A DNA stretch of 64,000 nt from FEN-1219 sp035644475 (GTDB lineage: Bacteria; Pseudomonadota; Gammaproteobacteria; Steroidobacterales; Rariloculaceae). The stretch is taken from assembly GCA_035644475.1 (NCBI GenBank), contig DASQOL010000057.1:1-64000 (forward strand), given 5' to 3'. Under the pieces are notes generated by a model. That model did no database searches, was not told where the DNA came from, and worked only from the letters and a program-made list of their open reading frames with translations. Every line of letters starts with the position of its first letter. Within the stretch, counting starts at the first letter, position 1. The position numbers were made by a program, and so were the translations under genes. Positions 33,641 through 41,580 of the stretch are shown here, piece after piece.

Positions 33641-36520
33641 ATGTTCGTCCTAGTGCTCGCGTTGGTCGGCGGCGTGGTGGGGTTCGCGTCCCTCGGCTGG
33701 TCGATGGGCGGCTTCGCTGCCGGCGCGGCCATCGGCGCGCTCGCGGGTTGGACCAGCGGGCTCCGCGACCGTGTTCTCAAGCTCGAGCAGCGGCTGGGCC
33801 GCTTCGAGAGGGTCGAGAAGCAGGCGGCCGCACGCGCGCCGCAGCCCGAGCAAGCCGCGGCGCGCGCAGCGGCGCCCGAGGCGGCGCCCGACGTCGTGTC
33901 CGACCGGGGCGCGCATCCCGCGCCCGCGCAAACGCCGCGCGCGCCGGAGCAACCGGCGCCGTTGGCGGCCGCGGCCACGTGGGCCCACGACGTCGCCGCC
34001 GCGGGCCCTGAGCTCCCGGACGCACCGCGCATCGCCGAGCTCGAGAGCGACGCCGCCGCAACCGCGGCCGCGAGCACGGCCGCCGCGCCGGCGCGTGCCC
34101 CACGCCGCCCGCCACCGCCCGACGTAGTCGATGTCTTGCTCGGCCACGTGAAGCGCTGGTTCACCACCGGCAACGTGCCGGTCAAAGTCGGAGTCGTGCT
34201 CTCCGTGTTCGGCGTCGCCTTCCTGATCAAGGCCGGCGTGGAGCGCGGCTGGCTCGTGCTGCCGATCGAGTACCGCCTGATGCTCGTAGCGCTGTTCGGC
34301 GTTGCGTTGCTCGCGATTGGCTGGCGCTTGCGGGCGCGCGAGCGCACCTACGCGCTCAGCATGCAAGGCGGCGGCATCGCGGTGCTGTATCTCACGATCT
34401 ACGGGTCGTATGCGCTCTACCATTTGTTGCCCGGCACGGCCGCGTTCGGCCTGTTGCTCGTCGTGACGGCCGCGGCCGGCACGCTCGCGGTGCTCCAGGA
34501 CGCGAAGGCGCTCGCCGTGCTCGGCATCGTGGGCGGTTTCCTCGCGCCCGTGCTCACATCGGACGGCAGCGGCAACCATGTCGCGCTGTTCAGCTATTAC
34601 GCGATCCTCAATCTCGCGGTCGTCGGAATTGCCTGGTCCAAGGCTTGGCGCGTGCTCAACGTGCTCGGGTTCGCGTTCACGTTCGGCATCGGCGGACTCT
34701 GGGGCTACGACGCGTATCGCCCCGAGCTGTTCGCGACCACCGAGCCGTTCCTCGTGCTGTTCGTGGCGATGTACATGCTCATCCCGGTTCTGTTCGCGAC
34801 CGCCAGGGACGGCGGGAGTGCCGCAAGCGCAGGAGCGCGCTTGCGGCCGACGCGCACGCAGCCGGAGCTGCGCGGCTTCGTCGACGGCACGCTCGTGTTC
34901 GGCACGCCGCTCGTCGGCTTCGGCCTCCAGAGCCAGCTCGTCGCGAACACGGAGTACGGCCTCGCGATCAGCGCAGTCGCGCTGGCGGCCGCGTACGTGG
35001 GAGTCGCCACCTTTATATATCGTCGCGGCGTGCCGCAGTTGCGCGTGCTCGTCGAAGCTCAGCTCGCGATGGGCGTGGTGTTCCTCACGGTTGCGATTCC
35101 GCTTGCGCTCGACGCGCGCTGGACCTCCGCCGCGTGGGCTGTCGAGGGCGCGGCGGTCGTGTGGCTCGGCTTCCGGCAGAACCGTCGGCTCCCGCTCGCG
35201 ACGGGCCTCGCGCTGCAGCTCCTGGCGGGCGCGGCGTTCGCGCGGCAGCCGTGGCTCGGCGCCGACTTGCCGTGGGTGAACGGTTACCTGCTCGGCGCGC
35301 TGCTCATCGCTTTCGCCGGCGGGTTCTCGAGCCGGTGCGCCGACGTCGCGCGCGGCGAGCTCGCCGAGCGCTGGCCGCAGGCGCGCTCGGCCGTCGCGGC
35401 GTTGCTGCTCTTCTGGGCCGGCGGCTGGTGGTTGTTCGCCGGCTTCGCGGAGATCCGGCGCCAGTTGCCGGACTCACTCGAGATCCAGGCCGGGCTCCTG
35501 TTCGGCGCGGCCACCACGCTGCTCGCGATGAACGGTGCGCGCTGGCTCGCGTGGCCGCGCCTCGACGCGCTCGGCCTCGTGTCGTGGCCGATCGCGGCCT
35601 TCGCCTTGGCGGCTACGCCGTTCCAACTGTCGCACCCCGGCGAAAACTACGGCTGGCTCGCCTGGCCCGCGCTCCTCGGCGCGCAATTCGTGTTCCTCCG
35701 CGGGCGCGAGCAGCGGTTCCCGGTGCTGCGCGGCGCGTTGCACGCGACGGCGTACTGGCTCGCGGTGGTGTTGCTCGCGTGGGAAGCGTATTGGCGTGTG
35801 GACCGCGTTACGGTCGTCGACACGTGGCCGCTCGTCGCGGCGCTCGCGGTCACCGGCGCGCTGGTGCTGGCAACGCTGCGCCTGCGCGACCGCGTCGAGT
35901 GGCCGCTCGCGGCGCACGCGCGGCTCTACACCACGGTCTGCGCCGGCGCGATGCTCGCGGCGCTGGTCGTGCTCACCTTCTTCGCGAACCTCGTCTCGCC
36001 GGGCGACGCCCTTCCGCTCTCCTACGTGCCGGTGCTCAATCCGCTCGAGATCGTGAGCGTGTTCGTGCTCGTGGTGCTCGTGCACTGGCTCGCGGTGCAG
36101 GCGCGCGAGCGAGCCGCGTTCGCGATGGCGGCGCCGCGGCGTGCGGCCGTGGCGGGCGTATTCGGCTGGTTCCTGCTCACGATGGCCGTTGCGCGCGCCG
36201 TGCATCACTATGCGGGAGTGCCGTTCGATCTCGACAGCCTGGCGCGGTCCAACACGCTGCAAGCGGCGTTGTCGATCGTGTGGGGCGCCACCGCGCTCAC
36301 GGCGATGACGCTCGGCGCGCGCCGGATGCGTCGGGCGGTGTGGATAACCGGCGCGGCGCTGATGGCGGTGGTCGTGGTGAAGCTGTTCCTCGTCGACCTC
36401 GGCAACGCCGGCACGCTCGGCCGCATCGTGTCGTTCTTGGGAGTCGGCGTGCTGCTGTTGATCGTCGGCTATTTCGCCCCGGTGCCGCCGCGTGCCGAGC
36501 TCGACCGCCGCGCCGCTTGA
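33641..36520 (+). CDS. DUF2339 multi-pass membrane protein with a repeat insertion
   Basis: A 959-residue inner-membrane protein. An N-terminal TM pair, a coiled/low-complexity Ala/Pro-rich cytoplasmic linker (about 45-160), then some 24-26 hydrophobic helices to the C-terminus, matching the DUF2339 family. LVLDxG-type enzyme motifs are absent and the function is unknown. At residues about 387-404 a single 51-bp repeat unit (34800-34850) adds DGGSAASAGARLRPTRT in a loop before ELRGFVDGTLVFGTPL, so the reading frame is preserved. GAGGAG lies 8 bp upstream of the ATG. DUF3999 follows 16 bp later, the usual pairing for this family. Confidence 0.9.
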   Translation: MFVLVLALVGGVVGFASLGWSMGGFAAGAAIGALAGWTSGLRDRVLKLEQRLGRFERVEKQAAARAPQPEQAAARAAAPEAAPDVVSDRGAHPAPAQTPRAPEQPAPLAAAATWAHDVAAAGPELPDAPRIAELESDAAATAAASTAAAPARAPRRPPPPDVVDVLLGHVKRWFTTGNVPVKVGVVLSVFGVAFLIKAGVERGWLVLPIEYRLMLVALFGVALLAIGWRLRARERTYALSMQGGGIAVLYLTIYGSYALYHLLPGTAAFGLLLVVTAAAGTLAVLQDAKALAVLGIVGGFLAPVLTSDGSGNHVALFSYYAILNLAVVGIAWSKAWRVLNVLGFAFTFGIGGLWGYDAYRPELFATTEPFLVLFVAMYMLIPVLFATARDGGSAASAGARLRPTRTQPELRGFVDGTLVFGTPLVGFGLQSQLVANTEYGLAISAVALAAAYVGVATFIYRRGVPQLRVLVEAQLAMGVVFLTVAIPLALDARWTSAAWAVEGAAVVWLGFRQNRRLPLATGLALQLLAGAAFARQPWLGADLPWVNGYLLGALLIAFAGGFSSRCADVARGELAERWPQARSAVAALLLFWAGGWWLFAGFAEIRRQLPDSLEIQAGLLFGAATTLLAMNGARWLAWPRLDALGLVSWPIAAFALAATPFQLSHPGENYGWLAWPALLGAQFVFLRGREQRFPVLRGALHATAYWLAVVLLAWEAYWRVDRVTVVDTWPLVAALAVTGALVLATLRLRDRVEWPLAAHARLYTTVCAGAMLAALVVLTFFANLVSPGDALPLSYVPVLNPLEIVSVFVLVVLVHWLAVQARERAAFAMAAPRRAAVAGVFGWFLLTMAVARAVHHYAGVPFDLDSLARSNTLQAALSIVWGATALTAMTLGARRMRRAVWITGAALMAVVVVKLFLVDLGNAGTLGRIVSFLGVGVLLLIVGYFAPVPPRAELDRRAA
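34800..34850. repeat. Single 51-bp double-hairpin repeat inside the DUF2339 gene
   Basis: The sequence keeps the layout of the copies at 23671-23772 but has diverged: arms GCCGCAAGCGC and GCGCTTGCGGC replace GCCGCGAATGC and its partner, so base pairing is maintained by matched changes. The first hairpin (CCGCC...GGCGG) has one mismatch at its tip. Confidence 0.85.
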
Positions 36521-36536
36521 TCGAAGGAGTCGCGCC

Positions 36537-37937
36537 ATGAACCGCAAGATCTCCCGCTCCCGCTCCCGCTCCCGCTCCCGGCCGCGCGCCGCCGCGCTCG
36601 CGGTCGGACTGGCGATGGGCGCCGCGGCGCACGCGGCGCTCGACCCAAGCCGCTTCGAGGTCGGTTGGCCGCTGGAGGTCCCCGCCCAGGGCGGCTACTT
36701 CGACGTGGCGCTCACGCCCGACGTGTACCGCCACGCGCCGACGTTCGAGCAGCTCGCGGTGCTCGACTCGCGCAACGAGCCGATGCCGTTCTACCGCGTG
36801 GCCGTGGATCCGCCGGCCGGCGGCGAGCAGCGCGTCGCGCTCGGCGTGTCGCCGGTGTACGTGTCGCAGACGGGCGCGTCGCTCGCGGAGCTCAGCGTCT
36901 CCACCGACGATCGGCGCACCAACGTCACGGTCACGCGGCCGGCCGACGGCGCGCGGACGGACGTCGCGGCCTTCGTTGCCGACGCGCGCGCCGTGGAGCG
37001 TGCGCCGACGTCTGTCGAGCTCGAGTGGCGCGCGCTGCCGCAGCCGTTCCTGCTCGACGTGCGGATCGAGCAGAGCGACGACCTCGCGCGCTGGCGGCCG
37101 GTGGGCCGCGGGTCCGTGGCGCAGCTCGCGGTGGGCGGCGCCGAAGCGCGGCACGCGCGCGTTGCCGTGAGCGCGCGAGCCGGCGGGTACTTGCGCATCG
37201 GCTGGGAACGGAACGTGGCCGACTTCTATCTGGAGCGCGTCACGCTCGTGAGCGCGGAGACGGCGGAGCCGTCGCTGCAGAGCGCGCGGTTGCGCGCGCT
37301 CGACCGCGCGCCGCCGCCGAGCCGGGGCCCGGGCGCGCCCGCGCCCGCGCCTCTCTACTTCGACGCCGGCGGGCCGGTGCCGGTGGCCGCGGCGACGGTG
37401 CGCTTCGTCGCGGGCAGCGGCTGGCTCACGGCCGATGTGGCGGTCGGCGATTCGCTCGACGGTCCTTGGCTCCCGGTCGCCTACGGCGAGCTGTTCTACG
37501 AGGTCGACTATTCCGGAACGCGCTTCGAGAGCCCCGCGGTCGCCGTCGGCCGCACCGAGAAGCGTTACTGGCGGATCGCGCCCGCCGAGCCGGTCGGCCG
37601 CGACCGCGTCGAGCTCGAGCTGCGTTACGGCCAAGAGCTCCTGCGCGTCGCGGCCAATGGCGCTCCGCCGTACCTGCTCGCCGCCGGCACGCGGATTGCC
37701 GAAGCCGGACCGGACGCCACGTTCGCCGCGGTTTGGCGCCGGCTCGCGCCGGGCCCGGCGCCGGCCCGGGCCACGCTCGGCCCGCTGCGCGAGCTCGGGG
37801 GCGGCGGCGCGCTCGTGGTACCGGTCGTCTTCCCGTGGCGGACGGCCGCGCTCTGGATCGTGCTCGTCGCCGGCGTGGTTGCCGTGGCCTTCATGGCGGT
37901 TAGACTCGCCCGCGAGATGCACGACAAACCGTCCTGA
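36537..37937 (+). CDS. DUF3999 envelope protein
   Basis: A 466-residue exported protein with one C-terminal TM (about 438-460, AALWIVLVAGVVAVAFMAV). The N-terminal leader begins MNRKISRSRSRSRSRPRAAA and continues into a hydrophobic stretch ending AHA|AL. The long beta-rich periplasmic body (FEVGWPLEVPAQGGYFDVAL, IEQSDDLARWRPVG, FVAGSGWLTADVAVGDSLDG) matches DUF3999, a family encoded with DUF2339. The ATG at 36537 has GAAGGAG upstream. The signal peptide's basic region is encoded by a hexanucleotide repeat. Function unknown; the pair probably forms an envelope complex. Confidence 0.85.
   Translation: MNRKISRSRSRSRSRPRAAALAVGLAMGAAAHAALDPSRFEVGWPLEVPAQGGYFDVALTPDVYRHAPTFEQLAVLDSRNEPMPFYRVAVDPPAGGEQRVALGVSPVYVSQTGASLAELSVSTDDRRTNVTVTRPADGARTDVAAFVADARAVERAPTSVELEWRALPQPFLLDVRIEQSDDLARWRPVGRGSVAQLAVGGAEARHARVAVSARAGGYLRIGWERNVADFYLERVTLVSAETAEPSLQSARLRALDRAPPPSRGPGAPAPAPLYFDAGGPVPVAAATVRFVAGSGWLTADVAVGDSLDGPWLPVAYGELFYEVDYSGTRFESPAVAVGRTEKRYWRIAPAEPVGRDRVELELRYGQELLRVAANGAPPYLLAAGTRIAEAGPDATFAAVWRRLAPGPAPARATLGPLRELGGGGALVVPVVFPWRTAALWIVLVAGVVAVAFMAVRLAREMHDKPS
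36552..36580. repeat. Hexanucleotide tandem repeat in the DUF3999 signal peptide
   Basis: TCCCGC is repeated four times followed by TCCCG, encoding alternating Ser-Arg. A six-base unit changes length without changing frame, so variation would only alter the charge of the leader. Confidence 0.85.
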
Positions 37938-37947
37938 GGTACAGCGC

Positions 37948-38658
37948 CTGGCCAAACCCGCGAAGCTGCGACGCTCGTTCGCCGGCATCGCGGCCCGCGC
38001 ATTCGCGGCCGCGCTGCTCGCCGGCCTGCTATTGAGCGCGCTGCCCGTGCTCGCGCTGCGCTGGCTCGCGCCGCCGGTCACGGCGATGATGCTCGAGCAG
38101 CCGGGCCCCGTCGGCGATCTCGACTACGAGTGGGTGGACCGCGCGAGTATCTCGGTGGCCGCGGCGCGCGCCGTCATCGCTGCCGAAGACCAGCGCTTCT
38201 TCGAGCATCACGGCCTCGACTTCCAGTCGATCGAGCGCGCGCTCGACGAGCACGAGGCGGGAGACGATCTCCGCGGCGCCTCCACGATCACGCAGCAGGT
38301 CGCGAAGAACCTGTTCCTCTGGCCGGGACGCAGCTTCGTGCGCAAAGGCCTCGAAGCGTACTTCGCGCTGCTGATCGAGGCGCTGCTGCCGAAGCAGCGG
38401 ATTCTCGAGATTTACCTGAACGTGGCCGAGCTCGGCCCCGGCGTGTTCGGCGTGGAGGCGGCCGCGCGGCGCTACTTCGGCACGAGCGCGGCGCGGCTCA
38501 CGGCGAGCGAGGCCGCGCTGCTCGCGGCCGTGTTGCCGAATCCGCGGCGCTTGAGCGCGGAGCGTCCGAGCGCCTACGTCCGCGGCCGACAGGCCTGGGT
38601 GCTCGGGCAGATGACGCTGCTCGAGACGCGCGGTCACTATCGCGCATTGGCGTGGTGA
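37948..38658 (+). CDS. mtgA: Monofunctional peptidoglycan glycosyltransferase
   Basis: A GT51 enzyme of about 236 residues that polymerises lipid II into glycan strands. A short basic start and one TM (about 15-38, AAALLAGLLLSALPVLALRW) anchor it; then the five GT51 motifs are seen: AAEDQRFFEHHGLD with the catalytic Glu, GASTITQQVAKNLFL, RKGLEAYFALLIE, KQRILEIYLNVAELGPG, and ARRYFGTSAA. No transpeptidase domain is present. The frame has no ATG or GTG near the expected start; CTG at 37948, preceded by GAGG and giving MAKPAKLRRSF, fits best, 10 bp after the DUF3999 stop. That start is a guess. Confidence 0.85.
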   Translation: MAKPAKLRRSFAGIAARAFAAALLAGLLLSALPVLALRWLAPPVTAMMLEQPGPVGDLDYEWVDRASISVAAARAVIAAEDQRFFEHHGLDFQSIERALDEHEAGDDLRGASTITQQVAKNLFLWPGRSFVRKGLEAYFALLIEALLPKQRILEIYLNVAELGPGVFGVEAAARRYFGTSAARLTASEAALLAAVLPNPRRLSAERPSAYVRGRQAWVLGQMTLLETRGHYRALAW

Positions 38659-39353
38659 GCCCGCCGCAGCAGCGGCGGCCCCGCGCCGGCGGCCGCGTCC
38701 CGCCCTCGGCCGGGTTCCCCCCGATCGCGGGCTCGCGCGCCACGATCCTCATTCTCGGCAGTTTGCCAGGACAGAAATCGCTCGAAATGGGCCAATACTA
38801 TGCTCAACCCCAGAACGGCTTCTGGAGGATCATGGGGGCGCTGTTCGGCGCCGGCCCGTCGCTGCCGTACGCGGCGCGCCTCGAGCGGCTGATCGCGTGC
38901 GGCGTGGCGGTCTGGGACGTGCTCGCGGCGGGCGAGCGCGCCGGGAGCCTCGACTCGGCCATCGTCTCGGCGAGCGCCGTCGGTAACGACTTCGCCGAGT
39001 TCTTCGAACGCCACCGGGAGATCCGACGAGTTTGCTTCAACGGGACCAAAGCCGCGCAGCTGTACAAGCGCCTCGTGATGCCGACGCTCGTGCCGCAGGT
39101 CGCGGCCCTCGACACGCGGCTGCTGCCGTCGACGAGCCCGGCACACGCCGCGCGGCCGTTCGCGGCCAAGCTGGCGCTATGGTCCGCGGCGCTGTCGGCC
39201 GCGGCGCCGGGCGCGTCGGCCGACCGGGTTGCGGAACCGCTCGCCGCGGGGTCCCCTCGGTCGACCCTCCGATCGACAGATAGCGAAGATGGACGAGTCG
39301 GCGCGAGTAGAGCGATGCCGGAACGCCGCCGCGTTCCTCGGCGCCGCGCGTGA
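38655..39353 (+). CDS. DNA-deoxyinosine/uracil glycosylase, family 6 type
   Basis: A UDG-superfamily repair enzyme of up to 232 residues. Motif A is ILGSLPGQKSLEMGQYYAQP with NGFWRIMG after it; motif B is LPSTSPAHAA. This form matches hypoxanthine-DNA glycosylases (family 6), which remove deamination products. The start is GTG at 38655, overlapping the mtgA stop (GTGA). The catalytic domain ends near residue 185; the last 45 or so residues are low-complexity and Arg-rich and overlap the GNAT gene by 65 bp, so this tail may be a read-through extension after loss of the ancestral stop. Confidence 0.85.
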   Translation: MSPPQQRRPRAGGRVPPSAGFPPIAGSRATILILGSLPGQKSLEMGQYYAQPQNGFWRIMGALFGAGPSLPYAARLERLIACGVAVWDVLAAGERAGSLDSAIVSASAVGNDFAEFFERHREIRRVCFNGTKAAQLYKRLVMPTLVPQVAALDTRLLPSTSPAHAARPFAAKLALWSAALSAAAPGASADRVAEPLAAGSPRSTLRSTDSEDGRVGASRAMPERRRVPRRRA

Positions 39354-40137
39354 GTGGCTGCTCGCCGCTGAGGCCGAGAACAATCTGATCCTCGCGAACG
39401 CGGAGGTGATCGCCGCGACGCACGATCACCCGTTTCGCGAGCCGTTGTACTTCGCCGCGCTTTGGGATGAGGGTCGGATCGCGGGCTGCGGCGTCTGCGC
39501 GCCTCCCGACGGCCTCGAGCTTACGGCGCTGCCGCCGGGCGCGGCGCGTCTGTTCGTCCCGAGCGTGGCGGAGCTGCACCCGCGGCTGGCGGCCGTCGGC
39601 GGCCCGCCGGACGCGGCGCTCGAGTTCGCGCGGGCCTGGGCGCGGGAGCGGGGCGGCGAGTGGCAGATGCGTCACCATTGGCACTGGTTTCGTCTCGACG
39701 GCGTCACGCGGCCGCGGCGCGCGCCGCCCGGGCGGTTGCGCGTCGCGGTCGTCGACGATTGGCCCACGCTCGCAGCGTGGGCGCCGCGCTACGGTCCCGA
39801 GGAGAACACACCCGTCGACGTCACGGGCCTGTTCGCGCGACTCCTCGCGCGCGGCGCGCTGTACGTGTGGGACGACGGCGGTGCGAAGTGCGTGGTCGGC
39901 GTGTCGGGCAGAACGCGCCACGGAGCGCGCATCGCCGCCGTCTACACGCCGCCCGAGTTCCGCGCGCGCGGCTACGCGAGCAACGCGGTGGCTGCGACGT
40001 GCGAGACCGTGCTCGAGAGCGGTGTGAGGTTCTGCGTGCTCGCTGCCCATCGCGAGCCGTCCACTCAAGCCCGGATCTACCGCAGCGTCGGCTTCCGTCC
40101 GATCCGTGAGCACTTCGCGATCGACTTGGGGCTCTGA
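39289..40137 (+). CDS. GNAT family N-acetyltransferase
   Basis: A 282-residue protein. The N-terminal half (about 1-130) is a degenerate acyltransferase-like domain (ATHDHPFREPLYFAALWDEG). The C-terminal half is a GNAT fold with the acetyl-CoA pyrophosphate loop in RIAAVYTPPEFRARGYAS followed by NAVAATCETVLESG, and the final FCVLAAHREPSTQARIYRSV with GFRP. The layout fits two-domain GNATs that act on small molecules; the substrate is unknown. The ATG at 39289 begins MDESARVERC. A longer frame from 39229 lies wholly within the glycosylase gene. Confidence 0.87.
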   Translation: MDESARVERCRNAAAFLGAAREWLLAAEAENNLILANAEVIAATHDHPFREPLYFAALWDEGRIAGCGVCAPPDGLELTALPPGAARLFVPSVAELHPRLAAVGGPPDAALEFARAWARERGGEWQMRHHWHWFRLDGVTRPRRAPPGRLRVAVVDDWPTLAAWAPRYGPEENTPVDVTGLFARLLARGALYVWDDGGAKCVVGVSGRTRHGARIAAVYTPPEFRARGYASNAVAATCETVLESGVRFCVLAAHREPSTQARIYRSVGFRPIREHFAIDLGL

Positions 40138-40349
40138 GCGTCGGGCTCCGAGCCCTCGAGCCGGTCCCTCGTACGGGTCCAGCCTTGGTGCAAGCGGGCC
40201 CCGCGGTTGCGCCTTCACAGTGCAGGCGCGGCGCCGCGTCGGGGCTGCGCGCCGCGCCGCGCCTCGCCCCGCGCCCGCCGGCACGGCGGGGCATGCTTCT
40301 TGCAAACCGTGCGCACGGGCCAGGCCGGCCAACTTACGAGGAACCGCGA

Positions 40350-41258
40350 GTGCGCCAGAGCTCGATACGGGGCTTGCGAACCTTCTGTGTCGCCGCACGC
40401 TGCTTGTCCTTCAAGGCGGCGGCGGAAGAATTGTGCGTGACGCCGTCGGCCGTGAGCCACCAGATCAAGGGCCTCGAGCAGCAGCTGCGCGCGCAGCTCT
40501 TCGAGCGCCGCACGCGCGAGGTCGCGCTCACCGAGATCGGCGCGGCGCTGTTCGCGCAGGTCGACCCGCTGCTCACGGAGCTCGACAACGTCACCGCGAG
40601 GTTTCTCGCGCCTAACGGCCAGCGGCGGGTTCTCAAGATCACGCTGTTGCCGTTCTTCGCGAGCGAGATGTTCATCCCGCGGCTGTCCGCGTTCGCGGAC
40701 CTGCATCGCGCGATCGACATGCGGGTCGAGACCACCGAGGCCGGCGCGTCGCATCCCGCCGCGAGCGACGCGTCGATCTTGCTGCTCCCGCACCGGCCGC
40801 CGGACGTCTGCGCGCATCCGCTGTTCACGTTGCGGCTCGCGCCGGCGTGCTCGCCCCAGCTCGCGCGAGAGCTCAAGCTCGGCGATCCGCGCGCGCTGCT
40901 CGGCGCAACGCTCATCGTGCACAAGTCGCGCTCGCACGCTTGGCAGGATTGGTTCGCGAGCATGTCCATCGCGCTGGAGCGGCCGCCGAAGGTCATTCAT
41001 CTCGACAGCATGTTCGCGGTGGCGCGGGCGGCGGAGCGCGGGCTCGGCGTCGCGCTCGTGCCGATTCCGTTGTCGGGCTCGTGGTTCAGCTCGGGCGCGC
41101 TCGTGCGGCCGTGCATCGGCGAGCTCGAGACGAGCGACACCTACTACTTCGTGTATCGCAACGAGGCGGCGCAGAACCCAGACGTTTGCGCGCTGCGCGA
41201 CTGGGTGATCGGCACGTTCGCGCAGCAGCGGGATGAACGCATGTCAGCCGTTGCCTAA
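40350..41258 (+). CDS. LysR family transcriptional regulator (GcvA-like)
   Basis: A 302-residue regulator. The N-terminal winged helix reads LRTFCVAARCLSFKAAAEEL followed by CVTPSAVSHQIKGLEQQL and LFERRTREVALTEIG. The C-terminal effector-binding domain has the two-lobe pattern (ALVPIPLSGSWFSSGALV near the end), typical of the GcvA/AmpR group. The start is GTG at 40350, 8 bp after GAGG; the frame extends upstream but that part is Arg/Ala-rich shadow. No divergent target gene is adjacent, so the regulated gene is unknown. Confidence 0.88.
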   Translation: MRQSSIRGLRTFCVAARCLSFKAAAEELCVTPSAVSHQIKGLEQQLRAQLFERRTREVALTEIGAALFAQVDPLLTELDNVTARFLAPNGQRRVLKITLLPFFASEMFIPRLSAFADLHRAIDMRVETTEAGASHPAASDASILLLPHRPPDVCAHPLFTLRLAPACSPQLARELKLGDPRALLGATLIVHKSRSHAWQDWFASMSIALERPPKVIHLDSMFAVARAAERGLGVALVPIPLSGSWFSSGALVRPCIGELETSDTYYFVYRNEAAQNPDVCALRDWVIGTFAQQRDERMSAVA

Positions 41259-41580
41259 GAACATATCGTTTGTCTCCGGCAGCGCGGATGTTTAACTTGG
41301 TGTCGCAGGAGCAGTGGAGCCAAGGATGGCTCGAAAGTCGGATCGTTGTTTCGTTGCCCCTGGTGTCTGGATCACTGTAGTTGTCTCTTCGATCGGTGAT
41401 GCACGTTGCAAAGGCCGGCAGTACTCGCTACGCCCCCCCCAGCAAGCTGCTGACTAGCACACTGCCTTTGCAACGTTCTCGGCCCGGCCTCGCTCGAGGC
41501 CGGGTCATTTATTCGAAGCTCATCGCTGTTCCACCTTCGAACTGCATCGCGGCGCTTGCCTGTGGGGTGCGAATTGCTAA
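41259..41580. other. Intergenic region with no protein gene
   Basis: 322 bp between the LysR gene and the transposase. No open frame here looks like a protein. The first 130 bp show no clear structure. The centre (41395-41510) holds a candidate structured RNA. The last part includes GTGCGAATTGC at 41567-41577, which recurs at 43443-43453 beyond the toxin-antitoxin genes. Confidence 0.6.
41395..41510 (+). ncRNA. Candidate structured small RNA with terminator hairpin
   Basis: ACGTTGCAAAGGC (41403-41415) pairs perfectly with GCCTTTGCAACGT (41464-41476). Stacked directly inside it, CGGCAG (41416-41421) pairs with CTGCTG (41447-41452) with one G-U. The apical loop holds a run of eight Cs. A second hairpin, CCCGGCCTCG/CGAGGCCGGG (41483-41504, 10 bp, 2-nt loop), follows and leads into TCATTTATT, a weak terminator. 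TTGCCC and TGTAGT at suitable spacing upstream of about 41392 could be a promoter. Alternatives are a decayed mobile-element end or a leader of unknown role. No family is recognised. Confidence 0.4.

Noticed and set aside
41403..41476. Inverted repeat as terminal repeats of the transposase element
   Set aside because: The arms are 48 bp apart on one side of the transposase gene and no copy is found at the other side, so they are not element ends.
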